DNA of 64,000 nt from Lactobacillus selangorensis (lineage in GTDB: Bacteria > Bacillota > Bacilli > Lactobacillales > Lactobacillaceae). A program made the translations under genes and the position numbers. Under the pieces are notes generated by a model. It made no database searches. It had not been told where the DNA came from and saw only the letters and a program-made list of their open reading frames with translations. Shown one piece after another: positions 26,270 through 34,752 of this stretch. The stretch lies in NCBI RefSeq assembly GCF_001437205.1, contig NZ_JQAZ01000002.1, forward strand, positions 186,001 through 250,000, read 5' to 3'. The first letter of the stretch is position 1. Every line of letters begins with the position of its first letter.

Positions 26270-27223
26270 ATGAAAGCAGTTGTCGTCAGCCAGCCCGGCG
26301 GTCCCGAAGTCCTGCACTATACCGATGTGCCGACGCCGCAAGTCAAACCAGGCTGGTCGCTGGTCCAAGTCAAAGGATTTGGAATCAATCACTCTGAGAT
26401 TTTCACCCGTGAAGGCAAATCACCGAGTGTGCATTTTCCCCGCATTTTAGGAATCGAGGCCGTCGGGATTATCAGTCAGACGACCGCACCAGATAAATTG
26501 CCGGTCGGCCAGCAGGTGATGTCGCTGATGGGCGAAATGGGACGTGCTTACGACGGCAGCTATGCCGAATACGTCCTACTGCCGAACGACCAGATTTATC
26601 CAATCCGCAGTTCGCTCAGCTGGGCCGAATTGGCGACCATTCCGGAAACCTTCTACACAGCTTATGGTGCCTTGCTAGGTTTAAACCTGCAAGACAGCCA
26701 GCATCTCCTGATTCAGGGCGGAACTAGCGGTGTCGGCGTCACCGCCGTTAAGCTGGCACGTGCCATGAATCACGATTTAACCATCACCGGAACGACCCGT
26801 TCCAATCAAAAAACCGCCGCCTTAAAAGACCACGGTTATGATGCTGTTATTCTGGATTCAGATAATCATTTGCAAACGTCCGCACAATTCGACCGTATCC
26901 TCGATTTAATTGGTCCCGCAGCCGTGCCGGATTCACTCCAGCATCTCAATTTGGGCGGCATCGTCAGTTCGACTGGCGAGCTCGGCGGTGTTTGGGATCT
27001 TGATCATTTTGACCCGATCACCAAGATTCCCAACGGCCGTTATCTGACCTCATTCTATTCTGGCGATGTCGCTCAAAACGTCCTCAACGACCTCTTGCAG
27101 CTGATTGAAACCAAACACATCGATGTCGCACCTGAAAAAGTCTTTTCATTAGAGCACGTTCAACAGGCCCATGAATACCTTGCCAGCAGCCGCAGCATCG
27201 GCAAAGTGGTCGTTACGCTTTGA
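26270..27223 (+). CDS. Zinc-independent MDR-family oxidoreductase (quinone reductase-like)
   Basis: 317 aa. GroES-like N-terminal half (MKAVVVSQPGGPEVLHYTDV) and a Rossmann half with LIQGGTSGVGVTAVKLA that binds NADPH. The catalytic zinc ligands of alcohol dehydrogenases are missing. Ribosome site AAAGGAGG. The end overlaps the end of the convergent TMEM175-like gene by 11 bases. A related but different gene begins at 63837. Confidence 0.9.
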   Translation: MKAVVVSQPGGPEVLHYTDVPTPQVKPGWSLVQVKGFGINHSEIFTREGKSPSVHFPRILGIEAVGIISQTTAPDKLPVGQQVMSLMGEMGRAYDGSYAEYVLLPNDQIYPIRSSLSWAELATIPETFYTAYGALLGLNLQDSQHLLIQGGTSGVGVTAVKLARAMNHDLTITGTTRSNQKTAALKDHGYDAVILDSDNHLQTSAQFDRILDLIGPAAVPDSLQHLNLGGIVSSTGELGGVWDLDHFDPITKIPNGRYLTSFYSGDVAQNVLNDLLQLIETKHIDVAPEKVFSLEHVQQAHEYLASSRSIGKVVVTL

Positions 27224-27788
27224 CGTGATGACCGATATAATCCATGCTGCACAATAATAAAATGTCGATCAAAACGGCATACGACATCGCCGGCGGATAA
27301 ACGGTCACCGTGAGGAACATGCCGACTAATTTAATGACCAAATCTAAATAAGTGACCCAATCTGGAGCTTGATACATCAAATGCCGTTTGGAAACGTGAT
27401 TGGCCACATCCAGCGAATGCGAAATCCAGATGTTGCTGAGTGAAACGAGTAAAACAACCACGCCGTACAAAACTTGGGCCGTCACATTAAAAAAGTGATC
27501 TTCCATAATGCTCGTGGTATAAGGGGAAAACGAAGCAAAAAAGAGCATCACCAGCGACGCAACGATTGTTTCGTTGTTGATTTTGTGAATCTGCTGCCAG
27601 GCGTTATGCTGGCTATACCACATTAGCCCTAACCAGGCAAAAGACAGTGCATACGCAAAAAAGTTATTATGTAACGCATATAGACCAGCCCAGGAAACTG
27701 TGGCTGGCTTTTTTAAATCCAAGACCAAAATAGTCATGATAATCGCCAAAACAGCATCGGTAAAGGCCGCCGTCCGTTCTTTATTCAT
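27213..27788 (-). CDS. TMEM175-like (DUF1211) potassium channel family protein
   Basis: 191 aa. The TM1 signature RTAAFTDAVLAIIMTILVLDL (R-x3-F-[ST]-D family motif) is that of bacterial TMEM175 channels, which tetramerise to form K+ channels. One six-helix repeat is present, as usual in bacteria. The start at 27788 has GAGGAG upstream. Confidence 0.88.
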   Translation of the reverse strand: MNKERTAAFTDAVLAIIMTILVLDLKKPATVSWAGLYALHNNFFAYALSFAWLGLMWYSQHNAWQQIHKINNETIVASLVMLFFASFSPYTTSIMEDHFFNVTAQVLYGVVVLLVSLSNIWISHSLDVANHVSKRHLMYQAPDWVTYLDLVIKLVGMFLTVTVYPPAMSYAVLIDILLLCSMDYIGHHVKA

Positions 27789-27918
27789 AAAATCACTCCT
27801 CATCAATTATTTTATGCTTAAAATGAGACAAAACAAGGAACTTGCCCCCTCGTTTTTTCGGCTTCGTTGTCCTATAATGAGAGTAAGATAAGTTTATTCT
27901 AAGAAGGGAAGCATATTC

Positions 27919-29328
27919 ATGACAAAACGTATTAAAGGTTCTTGTACCACCGTTTTAGTTGGTAAAAAAGCTTCTGCTGATGGTTCAACAATCATTGCCC
28001 GCAACGAAGATGGGGCAGCCCCACTCGAACCGCAGAAGTTTGTTGTGATCAATCCAGATGACCAGCCACGTCATTATCAGTCTGTCTTAAGCCCATTCCA
28101 AATCGACCTTCCAGACGATCCGATGCGTTATACATCGACTCCAAATGCGATTGAAACCAATGGTATCTGGGCTGCAGCTGGCATCAACAGCGATAACGTC
28201 GCTATGACAGCAACCGAAACCATTACTTCAAACTCGCGTATTTTAGGCGTTGACCCCTTAAATCCAGATGGGATCGGCGAAGAAGATATTACGACCATCG
28301 TGCTGCCTTACATCCATTCTGCTCGTGACGGCGTGAAGCGTTTAGGCGCATTGCTCGAAAAGTACGGCACTTACGAAATGAATGCCATGGCCTTTTCCGA
28401 CAAGGATGAAGTCTGGTACTTCGAATCCATCGGCGGTCATCATTGGGCTGCTATTCGGATTCCTGACGATGCCTATGTCATTGCCCCGAACCGTTTAAAC
28501 ATCGATGATTATGATTTCAAATCTGATGATACCCTTTATGCTAAAGATTTACCTGATCTGATCGAAAAGTATCATTTGAATCCAGATCCAGACCAAGTGG
28601 ACTTGCGTCATATCTTTGGGAGTGCCACAATCAAGGATACACGTTACAACAACCCTCGTGCTTGGTATGGTCAATTGTACTTCAACCCTGAATTCGACAC
28701 TGACCCATTAGACCAAGACTTGCCGTTCATCTGCCAGACTGACCATAAAATCAGCATCGAAGACGTTAAGTTTGTTTTGAGTTCGCATTATCAAAACACG
28801 CCTTATGATGCTTATGGTTCACTTGGCTCAAAGGAAGAAAAGAAATTATTCCGTCCAATCGGCATCAACCGGAATCAGGAATTGCATATTCTGCAAATCC
28901 GCAACGATGTGCCGAAGGAAATCGCTGCTATTCACTGGTTAGCTTTTGGACCGAACACGTTCAACTCAGTTGTGCCATTCTATGCCAACGTTACTGACAC
29001 ACCAGAAGCCTACAAAGGCACTACTGGCGAATGCGATACAACGAAGGCCTACTGGTTAACAAGCACCATGGCCCTCATCGGCGACGCCAACTTCAGTTTG
29101 TACGAAGATCAAGAAAACATCTTCGAAGAAACTTCCGTTGCCGCATGCCGCAACATCCAAATCAAGACCGATGCCGCTGCCAAGGACCAGAGCAATCTGC
29201 AGCAATACCTTGAAGGCGTCAACCAGCAAATGTCTGATTTGACCATGGCCAACGCTGAAAAACTGCTCGGCCAGATGCTCGCATTAGGCGAACCGCAAAT
29301 GAAGCTGCAGTATACACTCCATGATTAA
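27919..29328 (+). CDS. pepD: C69-family dipeptidase (PepD)
   Basis: 469-aa Ntn-hydrolase. Cys9 in GSCTTVLVG is the N-terminal nucleophile exposed after processing, and [12 protein letters not shown] is the next conserved block. It cleaves dipeptides in the cytoplasm during proteolytic growth. AGAAGGGAAG lies before the ATG. Codon use is of highly expressed type. An RNA-like element follows directly at 29337. Confidence 0.93.
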   Translation: MTKRIKGSCTTVLVGKKASADGSTIIARNEDGAAPLEPQKFVVINPDDQPRHYQSVLSPFQIDLPDDPMRYTSTPNAIETNGIWAAAGINSDNVAMTATETITSNSRILGVDPLNPDGIGEEDITTIVLPYIHSARDGVKRLGALLEKYGTYEMNAMAFSDKDEVWYFESIGGHHWAAIRIPDDAYVIAPNRLNIDDYDFKSDDTLYAKDLPDLIEKYHLNPDPDQVDLRHIFGSATIKDTRYNNPRAWYGQLYFNPEFDTDPLDQDLPFICQTDHKISIEDVKFVLSSHYQNTPYDAYGSLGSKEEKKLFRPIGINRNQELHILQIRNDVPKEIAAIHWLAFGPNTFNSVVPFYANVTDTPEAYKGTTGECDTTKAYWLTSTMALIGDANFSLYEDQENIFEETSVAACRNIQIKTDAAAKDQSNLQQYLEGVNQQMSDLTMANAEKLLGQMLALGEPQMKLQYTLHD

Positions 29329-29336
29329 TAATCAGA

Positions 29337-29455
29337 GTGTGAGCAAGGGCATTTTTATCAATGAGCATTAACATGACTTTGACGTTGTGAGCGATTTATG
29401 TTCACTAGGAAAAGTCGGTTAAGCGGAATTGATAGCCCTTGCGAACACGTTTAGA
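29337..29455 (+). repeat. Structured intergenic element, copy 2 (divergent)
   Basis: 119 nt. GTGT-GA-GCAAGGGC (29337-29350) pairs with GCCCTTGC-GA-ACAC (29435-29448), followed by GTTTAGA. The frame is as in copies 1, 3 and 4 but both the outer pair (GTGT/ACAC rather than GTGC/GCAC) and the inner helix have changed on both sides. Inside, TATCAAT pairs with ATTGATA, GACTTT with AAAGTC and GTGA with TCAC; CTTTGACGT and AGGAAAAG are shared with the copy at 57149. Confidence 0.75.
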
Positions 29456-29645
29456 GTATGACAAGCAATGCATTCCCGTGTGATGGCATTTCCCCGTCAC
29501 ACCTGCAAGCTGTCTCATCAAATCTCATTAAAATGACTCAACTATGCGGCTAGCGACAACCGATTTAAAGTTCGTCCCTTTCGCTGATGGGAAAAATCCT
29601 TTTCATGCCGCAGCTAGACTGTACTTCAGCAATGTTTGCTTTGTG
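29456..29645. other. Non-coding stretch after the element
   Basis: No gene seen. A short hairpin GTGTGA ... TCACAC (29479-29503) is present, which could be a weak terminator or a further fragment of the same repeat type. Confidence 0.5.
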
Positions 29646-29948
29646 TTAATTTCTGACGTTGATTGACAAGTTTTGTTGAAAATCAACGGCTGGCGAACCT
29701 TCTTTGTCGATGATCTTGATCATTTCAGGCATTGTCGTGTAATCAGGATCATCGACGAACTGTGCTAGACGATGCTCAAGCCCTTCGTAACCACGTTCTT
29801 GCGGTGAAAGGATCGGGCCAATGGCATTTTCGTCCATGTCAAAAGTCGGATGTGCGGTGCGTTTATGAATATCAACCTCTTCAGTACCGATCAGAAGATC
29901 ACCGCCGAGTTTAAAGTCGATATAAACGGGTTTGTCTAAGTCAATCAT
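29646..29948 (-). CDS. Hypothetical protein, 100 aa
   Basis: Acidic, soluble, no signal peptide or membrane segment; it contains DLDKPVYIDFKLGGDLLIG and ends INVRN. The ribosome site AAAAGGAG precedes 29948, so it is likely translated. I do not recognise the family. It lies downstream of a decayed gene (30112-30711) on the same strand and may once have been its operon partner. Confidence 0.65.
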   Translation of the reverse strand: MIDLDKPVYIDFKLGGDLLIGTEEVDIHKRTAHPTFDMDENAIGPILSPQERGYEGLEHRLAQFVDDPDYTTMPEMIKIIDKEGSPAVDFQQNLSINVRN

Positions 29949-30111
29949 AAAAATTATCTCCTTTTAACACCAGATTAGTAATCTGCGTTCTTCATTTTTG
30001 AAAACTGCTGAGTACATATAAACGCTCTTTCAATTATGGCACACTTGCTGCAAATGCCTTTGAATAAAACCGGCACTCATTATCCGTGACAAGCTGCATG
30101 CAAGTTTGTCA

Positions 30112-30711
30112 TTATTGTACAATCTCATTGGCACGTTCAAGAATCGTGACGAGCATTTGCTGTGCGCTGTCGTGCATAAAGGTCGAATTGAAATCATACG
30201 GTTTTGCTTCGTCCGTATTTTTTAAGCCTAATGCGTCCCATAGTTCATTGAAAACTATGACAATTCCTTGTGAGTTTGCAGTGGCACCATAACCAGGATC
30301 AATAAATGAACCACACATTGCGTAGACCATTTCGACAACAGTAGCTTCTTTTTGACGAGGTTGATAAAAAGTCACGATTCAATTCGGATTTTTCAGGCGT
30401 GCAGCAAGGGCAGCATCTTGCCAATATCCAACCACCCTTTTGAGCAGATCAAATGTATTGCCAAAATTGGCCTCAGCACCTACATTGCTACTAGTCATAA
30501 CATAACATTTGCCAGTGCCGTCAATGAACATCTCGTCGATGGTATTGCCATTATAGTTAGCAAAATCGATGTCTTCAATATTTTCAAACGCCCGTCGGAA
30601 GTCATTGTTTTGCATCGCCTGGATGGTGTCTTCAATGACGACTTAAAGCAGGACTCGTCCATTAGAAGTATTAATATCGGTTTGTTTTTGAGCAGTTGTC
30701 AGCATGTGCAT
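30112..30711 (-). pseudogene. Decayed gene with two in-frame stops, unknown family
   Basis: A single frame runs from an ATG at 30711 (GGAGG upstream) to 30112 and would give about 199 residues, but it is broken by TAA near 30643 and TGA at 30379-30381. The frame on both sides stays coherent (AMQNNDFRRAFENIEDIDF; then TFYQPRQKEATVVEMVYAM and NSTFMHDSAQQMLVTILERA), so both are point nonsense mutations rather than gene ends. The predicted protein would be soluble; no family recognised. Confidence 0.75.
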
Positions 30712-30792
30712 GATATTTCCTCCTTGTGATTAAAGTGATCATAAAACGGATCTTTGATGCAGTCGACCCCTCGATGATGGGGTATTCGTTTC

Positions 30793-30906
30793 CTAATAAA
30801 GATAAACCTGATTCGGATGCTCATGCTTGATAATCTGAATGATCGATCCATCCGAATTATTTCCCAACGGATCCGTCGTCCCCACTGCGGAAAATAGTAT
30901 TTTCAT
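30793..30906 (-). pseudogene. csm6: Csm6 N-terminal remnant (type III CRISPR effector)
   Basis: 37 codons from ATG at 30906 (GGAGGGG upstream) to TAG at 30793. The peptide begins MKILFSAVGTTDPLGNNSDG and continues SIIQIIKHEHPNQVYLY. This is the first strand and loop of the Csm6 CARF domain (MK-hydrophobic-FS-x-G-x-TDP ... DG ... H-x-x-P-x-x-VYLY). The remaining ~390 residues, including the HEPN nuclease, are missing and no repeat array or other cas gene is seen nearby. Too short to act; a relic of a type III-A locus. Confidence 0.75.
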
Positions 30907-30994
30907 ATGTACCCCTCCATGATTCCTATCATAGCGCAATTTAAAGCGCTTTTATAAAATTATTAGATTAAAACGACTGTCTCCTTTAAAAGAC

Positions 30995-31039
30995 AGAAAC
31001 CCCCTTGAATTGGATTTTCTCCAATTCAAGGGGGTTTCT
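30995..31039. terminator. Strong terminator of the zinc-ribbon operon
   Basis: AGAAACCCCCTTGAATTGGA pairs with its complement across loop TTTTC; 20-bp stem. It lies downstream of the last gene of the 31-33 kb minus-strand operon. Confidence 0.85.
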
Positions 31040-31075
31040 TCAAACGTCAAATGGCGTTCGTCCTTTTTTGAATGC

Positions 31076-31180
31076 TTATAATTCCCAGGCACCGACTTCA
31101 CCGGTTCCATCGCAACGATCGCACTGGCCGCCATCGCTGAAATCCCAGCCCGTGCCGTTACAATCCGGACAATCAACCAT
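31076..31180 (-). CDS. Mini DnaJ-type zinc-finger protein (34 aa)
   Basis: A short open frame gives two CxxCxGxG-like units, CPDCNGTGWDF near residue 4 and CDRCDGTGEVG near residue 20, the zinc-binding repeat of DnaJ and of TolA-like small proteins. It ends the zinc-ribbon operon five bases after the preceding stop. The ribosome site is weak (AAAGG 13 bases before), so translation may be coupled. The spacing of four cysteines makes one zinc site. Confidence 0.7.
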   Translation of the reverse strand: MVDCPDCNGTGWDFSDGGQCDRCDGTGEVGAWEL

Positions 31181-31185
31181 TAAAA

Positions 31186-31374
31186 TCACTTGCCTTTCTT
31201 TTCAAGTTCATCGGCCTTTGCGTTTGCAATCCTGGCTGTATTGTAAAAACCACGTGCATTCCCATAATGATAGCCGCCTTTGCCACTTTTAGCTTCGGCC
31301 CATTCCGTATTGCCCTTCTTTTGAAATGTATTCGCCACATTGCGGTACCCTTTGCTCGACATATTTTTAGCCAT
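31186..31374 (-). CDS. Small basic protein of unknown function (62 aa)
   Basis: Start at 31374 with GGGAGG upstream. Rich in Lys, Gly, Asn and aromatic residues (KSGKGGYHYGNARGFYN); helical, no membrane segment. Fourth to be translated after the two zinc-ribbon proteins and the TcaA-like protein. Family not recognised. Confidence 0.7.
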   Translation of the reverse strand: MAKNMSSKGYRNVANTFQKKGNTEWAEAKSGKGGYHYGNARGFYNTARIANAKADELEKKGK

Positions 31375-31397
31375 TTGAAACAACCTCCCAGTCGTTT

Positions 31398-31991
31398 TTA
31401 ATCTAAATCATCTTCATAACTCGCACCCGAGCCAGATAGATTGACATAATAATTGCCATCGTAAATATCATCGTAATTGGAAACTTCGAAATTGTACTTG
31501 CCAGGGAACAAACCTTGCTTAAACTGATCGGCCGTGATCGACCGGCGTTTGCCACCATTTGTCAGTTTGACGGTCGCCTGGTTCAGGTCGGCGTATGGGA
31601 AGGTGACGCTGGTCGGTCGTGCTTCCAGATAATAACTATCCATTCCGAATACTTTTTTAGTGCCGACGTAGAATTTATAGGTAACATCTGTGCCCTCAAC
31701 GGACCGTCCCTCAGCTACATATGTGCCGATTTGGTCGCTCGGCAGACTTGCATGGTCATGCCATTGTTCGACAACGCTCTGGGCCCCGACACTCGCAAAT
31801 TTGATTTCCTGGCTATTCTGGTCGAATTGCTTCAGAAACAGCGCCCCGTCCTTGTTTTCAACGGCTTTATTGATATTATCGGCCAGTTCGTTTTGTGTCG
31901 TTACCTGCTGGCGAACGACTACAACACCAACGACCAGCACTAATAAAACGGCACCGATAATTATCCAAATTGTTTTATTGCCTTTTTTCAT
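31398..31991 (-). CDS. Membrane-anchored TcaA/YvbJ-like protein
   Basis: 197 aa. One N-terminal membrane helix (IWIIIGAVLLVLVVGVVVV) followed by an extracellular part that looks like the TcaA/YvbJ second domain, including GGKRRSITADQFKQGLFPGKY. The zinc ribbon normally at the N-terminus of TcaA is not in this protein but in the gene before it, whose stop overlaps this start by four bases. Confidence 0.75.
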   Translation of the reverse strand: MKKGNKTIWIIIGAVLLVLVVGVVVVRQQVTTQNELADNINKAVENKDGALFLKQFDQNSQEIKFASVGAQSVVEQWHDHASLPSDQIGTYVAEGRSVEGTDVTYKFYVGTKKVFGMDSYYLEARPTSVTFPYADLNQATVKLTNGGKRRSITADQFKQGLFPGKYNFEVSNYDDIYDGNYYVNLSGSGASYEDDLD

Positions 31992-32509
31992 TTGGCATCC
32001 GCCACCTTATCCGTCAACATCAGATAAAAGATATATAAATCAACTACGGGAATAAAGAGCAGCCAAGCTAAATTCTCTTCTCGACCTAAATAATTTAAGC
32101 GACGTTGGGCCGAAGCAACCAGCAAAGCCATTAAAGCAATACTGATTACAACTGACAAGCCTACTCCAAGCAGCGTCATCAGCATTGATAACACAACGGA
32201 TATCACGTAAATCAGCAAATAATTGTACCAGAAAATCGATTTCTGATTGTCACGGACATTTGAATTGTATTCAAACATGTGCCCAAAAATGTAACTGATG
32301 CTGTCGGAGAAGCTCAAATGCTGCGGCTGGCCTAACGGTCCCTGTCCTGCAGCGGCAGCAACCGTTGCCTGCTGCGTCGGGGCACTTGTCGGGGCAGTAG
32401 CTGGCTGAGCTTCGGCACTCGTTTCAGCTGTAACAGCTTGACCGCACTTAGGGCAGAATTTAGCCCCATCCTCTAATTCAGCACCACAGTTTGTACAATA
32501 CTTTTTCAT
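31988..32509 (-). CDS. Zinc-ribbon membrane protein with DUF805-like helices
   Basis: 173 aa. N-terminal zinc ribbon (YCTNCGAELEDGAKFCPKCG, two CxxC pairs), an Ala/Thr/Pro-rich linker, then a DUF805-type membrane region (FWYNYLLIYVISVVLSMLMT and following). The start at 32509 has GGAG upstream; five extra residues in the longer frame are not supported. The zinc ribbon faces the cytoplasm in proteins of this kind. Confidence 0.85.
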   Translation of the reverse strand: MKKYCTNCGAELEDGAKFCPKCGQAVTAETSAEAQPATAPTSAPTQQATVAAAAGQGPLGQPQHLSFSDSISYIFGHMFEYNSNVRDNQKSIFWYNYLLIYVISVVLSMLMTLLGVGLSVVISIALMALLVASAQRRLNYLGREENLAWLLFIPVVDLYIFYLMLTDKVADAK

Positions 32510-32530
32510 ATTAATCTCCTCCAATTTTTT

Positions 32531-32851
32531 TTAAAAATTTTCCAGAATCATCAGTACGCCTAAAATCGTTAACAAAGCACCGTAAACACGATGAATCTTC
32601 ATGTATAACGCCGTTATGATCAGATTCGGCACCATCAGAATCAGCAGCAGATCGCCGCTGACGCCGGTTGTATAGTTAAACACCAGTAGCAGTGTCCATT
32701 CACAAACGGAGAATAGGAAGCCATGCTGCTGCATAAATCCCAGAAGTCCTATATATTCAGGCCGATACCGTTCGTTTTTAGCGCCGCAATAGGGACAATA
32801 ATACTGATTACGTGTTATTGGCCGGCCGCAGCTAGAACAGTAAACTTTCAC
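32531..32851 (-). CDS. Zinc-ribbon membrane protein (106 aa)
   Basis: N-terminal zinc ribbon YCSSCGRPITRNQYYCPYCG followed by three hydrophobic segments. The start overlaps the stop of the Mor-like gene by four bases, so it is coupled. A short relative of the next gene in the operon. Confidence 0.8.
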   Translation of the reverse strand: MKVYCSSCGRPITRNQYYCPYCGAKNERYRPEYIGLLGFMQQHGFLFSVCEWTLLLVFNYTTGVSGDLLLILMVPNLIITALYMKIHRVYGALLTILGVLMILENF

Positions 32852-33108
32852 TTGTCCTGCCGCTCCCGTTCATCCTTGAGAATCTGCCGAATCCAGCGCT
32901 GTGAATAATCATATTTTCTGGTCAATTGCGAAATGTTGTGACCGTCATATTCGGCCACGATTCGTGCAGCAACCTTTTTGCGATCGTATAGCCGCATCGG
33001 AAATGAAATCTGACGGCCCCGATACAGTTCAAACACCTTTAACGTCAATTCTTCTCCCAGCAGCTCGTAAAGCTGTGCATAGGATTCCTGCAGCAAATCG
33101 ATTTCCAT
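32848..33108 (-). CDS. Mor-family small HTH protein
   Basis: 86 aa. LYRGRQISFPMRLYDRKKVA and the HTH NISQLTRKYDYSQRWIRQIL match the Mor transcription activator fold (phage Mu Mor/C). Second of two related genes here; the other is at 33211. AGGAGG is upstream. Confidence 0.8.
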   Translation of the reverse strand: MEIDLLQESYAQLYELLGEELTLKVFELYRGRQISFPMRLYDRKKVAARIVAEYDGHNISQLTRKYDYSQRWIRQILKDERERQDK

Positions 33109-33210
33109 TGTAAATGTGCTCCTCCTTTAAAACCCCCGCAAGCGTATCAAAATTTCAATTTGTTTAAAAATGATGTTGTCCTTGCAAAATGAAGGCAGCT
33201 TGCAGTGCAT

Positions 33211-33462
33211 TCAGCTCAGCTTTTGAAGAATGCGGCGCACCGTTCGTTCGGAATAATCATACTGATGCGCTAATTTTTCAATCGTGGCGCCATTTTGATA
33301 ATCCCGCCACAACAGCCGATTCTCCGCCTGCTTGGTCAGCAGTCGCTTCGGAAACGTCACCTGCATGCCGCCGAACTGTTCAGCAATCTTCAGCGTGTTT
33401 TCTGGCCCGACCACCTGTGCAAACTCACGGTAAATCGGCCGCCAATTCCTTGTAACTGGCAT
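33211..33462 (-). CDS. Mor-family small HTH protein (first of the operon)
   Basis: 83 aa. FGGMQVTFPKRLLTKQAENR and the HTH TIEKLAHQYDYSERTVRRIL are clearly related to the gene at 32848. GGAGGG is six bases upstream of the start. It is divergent from the WYL regulator. Confidence 0.8.
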   Translation of the reverse strand: MPVTRNWRPIYREFAQVVGPENTLKIAEQFGGMQVTFPKRLLTKQAENRLLWRDYQNGATIEKLAHQYDYSERTVRRILQKLS

Positions 33463-33508
33463 GTCATCCCTCCTTGCCTTTCAACACTATTTAGAATAGG
33501 CTGATAGG

Positions 33509-33525
33509 TAGACAGAATATGTCTA
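33509..33525. promoter_or_regulatory. Operator between WYL regulator and the zinc-ribbon operon
   Basis: TAGACA-N5-TGTCTA, a perfect palindrome in the 85-base divergent gap, 23 bases before the WYL start; probable WYL-protein binding site. Confidence 0.55.
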
Positions 33526-33547
33526 TGCAAAGAAAGGAATTAAAAAA

Positions 33548-34552
33548 ATGATGAATGCTGCCCAACGAGAATTGTTTATTTACACCCGACTATTAGATGG
33601 TCAATCCCTACGCAAGCGTGAACTGGCCGACCATTTCGAAGTGTCGCCACGAGCTATCCAGCGTGATATCAGCCAATTAAATTTATTTTTCGAAGACGAA
33701 CACCTGCCCTACACCATTTTTTATGACGCTGAACGAGGCGGTTATCGGCTCCAAAGCGACCAGCACGAATTAAATCAGGAAGAAATTCTGGTGATGATCA
33801 AAGTCCTCTTTGCCAGTCGTGTCCTTAATCAGACCGAACTTAATCAGACCATTACCGGCCTGCTGAATCTGATCCATAGCGATGCCCGTAAACAGATTGA
33901 ACCTTTGATTAAAAACGAACAATTTCATTACCAGCCGCTGCAGCACCATGCTGACCTGCTGGATCGGCTGTGGGCCCTCAGCCAGTATGTCCTGCAGAAA
34001 CAAGCACTCGTTATTACCTACCGCCGCCGGGACAAAATTTTAGTCAAAGCGCATGTTTTGCCAGAAGCTTTATTCTTCTCCGAATTTTATTTTTATCTGA
34101 TTTCCTATAATCCCGCCGAAAAGGGGCTGCGTTACTATCGTGTCGATCGTTTGCTAACCTATAAACCAAGTGCAGCTCCGATTCAGCGTGATTACAAAGA
34201 CCGTTTCGAAGCCGGTGCTTTTCGGGAATATTCGCAGTTTATGTATCCCGGCGCTCCCATCACAATTCAGTTTCAATTTTGGGGAATCGTCGAAGCCGCA
34301 TTGGACCGTCTGCCAACGGCCAAAGTAATCCGCCGTTATTTACCAGACGGCACCTCAGAAGCAATTACAGCCGCCAACCGCAATGTCCAGCCTGACGAGG
34401 GCGGCAGTGTCGTCATCACAGCCCAAGTGAACGGCCTGCGTGGCATCACGATGTGGCTGCTCAGTCAGGGCAGTAATGTCAAAGTTCTTGCCCCAACACA
34501 ACTAATTGAGGCCATCAAAAAAGAAGCTTCCAATATCTTAAACAGATACTGA
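33548..34552 (+). CDS. WYL-domain transcriptional regulator (HTH-WYL)
   Basis: 334 aa. DeoR/HTH_11-type N-terminus (KRELADHFEVSPRAIQRDIS), a central helical part and a WYL domain (QALVITYRRRDKILVKAHVL, then FYFYLISYNPAEKGLRYYRV). WYL proteins sense small ligands or nucleic acid and often control defence or stress loci. It faces the Mor/zinc-ribbon operon. AAAGGAA lies before the twin ATG. Confidence 0.88.
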   Translation: MMNAAQRELFIYTRLLDGQSLRKRELADHFEVSPRAIQRDISQLNLFFEDEHLPYTIFYDAERGGYRLQSDQHELNQEEILVMIKVLFASRVLNQTELNQTITGLLNLIHSDARKQIEPLIKNEQFHYQPLQHHADLLDRLWALSQYVLQKQALVITYRRRDKILVKAHVLPEALFFSEFYFYLISYNPAEKGLRYYRVDRLLTYKPSAAPIQRDYKDRFEAGAFREYSQFMYPGAPITIQFQFWGIVEAALDRLPTAKVIRRYLPDGTSEAITAANRNVQPDEGGSVVITAQVNGLRGITMWLLSQGSNVKVLAPTQLIEAIKKEASNILNRY

Positions 34553-34566
34553 AAGCTTCTTTTTTA
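34519..34566 (+). terminator. Terminator overlapping the WYL gene end
   Basis: AGAAGCTTC ... GAAAGCTTCT with inner TATCT/AGATA, then six T; the left arm is inside the coding region. Confidence 0.7.
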
Positions 34567-34572
34567 GATGAC

Positions 34573-34744
34573 TTATTTAACGGAAACGTATAAACCGCTA
34601 ATCCATTGACCGCTGCCTAAATCATACCAAGTTTCGCCATCATTATAGTGAACGGTCTTAATGACCTTCTGGTGTGATGCAGCCAGGTGTCTTCCACAGC
34701 TTGGTTGGAACACCCGAAGTGATTGTGGCAATCTTACCACCTCG
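34573..34744 (-). pseudogene. Frameshifted C-terminal fragment of an SH3/SLAP-like wall domain
   Basis: Minus strand. One frame reads KIATITSGVPTKLWKTPG and stops; another picks up directly as KVIKTVHYNDGETWYDLGSG and runs to QWISGLYVSVK at 34573. Joined, they form one SH3-like/surface-layer-associated repeat (x-G-TWYDLG-x-GQWI). No start codon or upstream part is present; TAA bounds it at 34745. Confidence 0.65.
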
Positions 34745-34752
34745 TTATACAC

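Noticed and set aside
30112-30711. Stop-codon recoding (selenocysteine or readthrough)
   Set aside because: One stop is TAA and the other TGA, and no SECIS-like hairpin follows; two point mutations are simpler.
30907-31175. CRISPR repeat array near the Csm6 relic
   Set aside because: No regularly spaced direct repeats of 25-40 bases are present between 29 and 38 kb; the only strong feature is a terminator hairpin.
30952-31176. 74-residue ORF covering the terminator
   Set aside because: It is out of frame with the CxxCxGxG peptide and runs through the strong terminator hairpin; a shadow.
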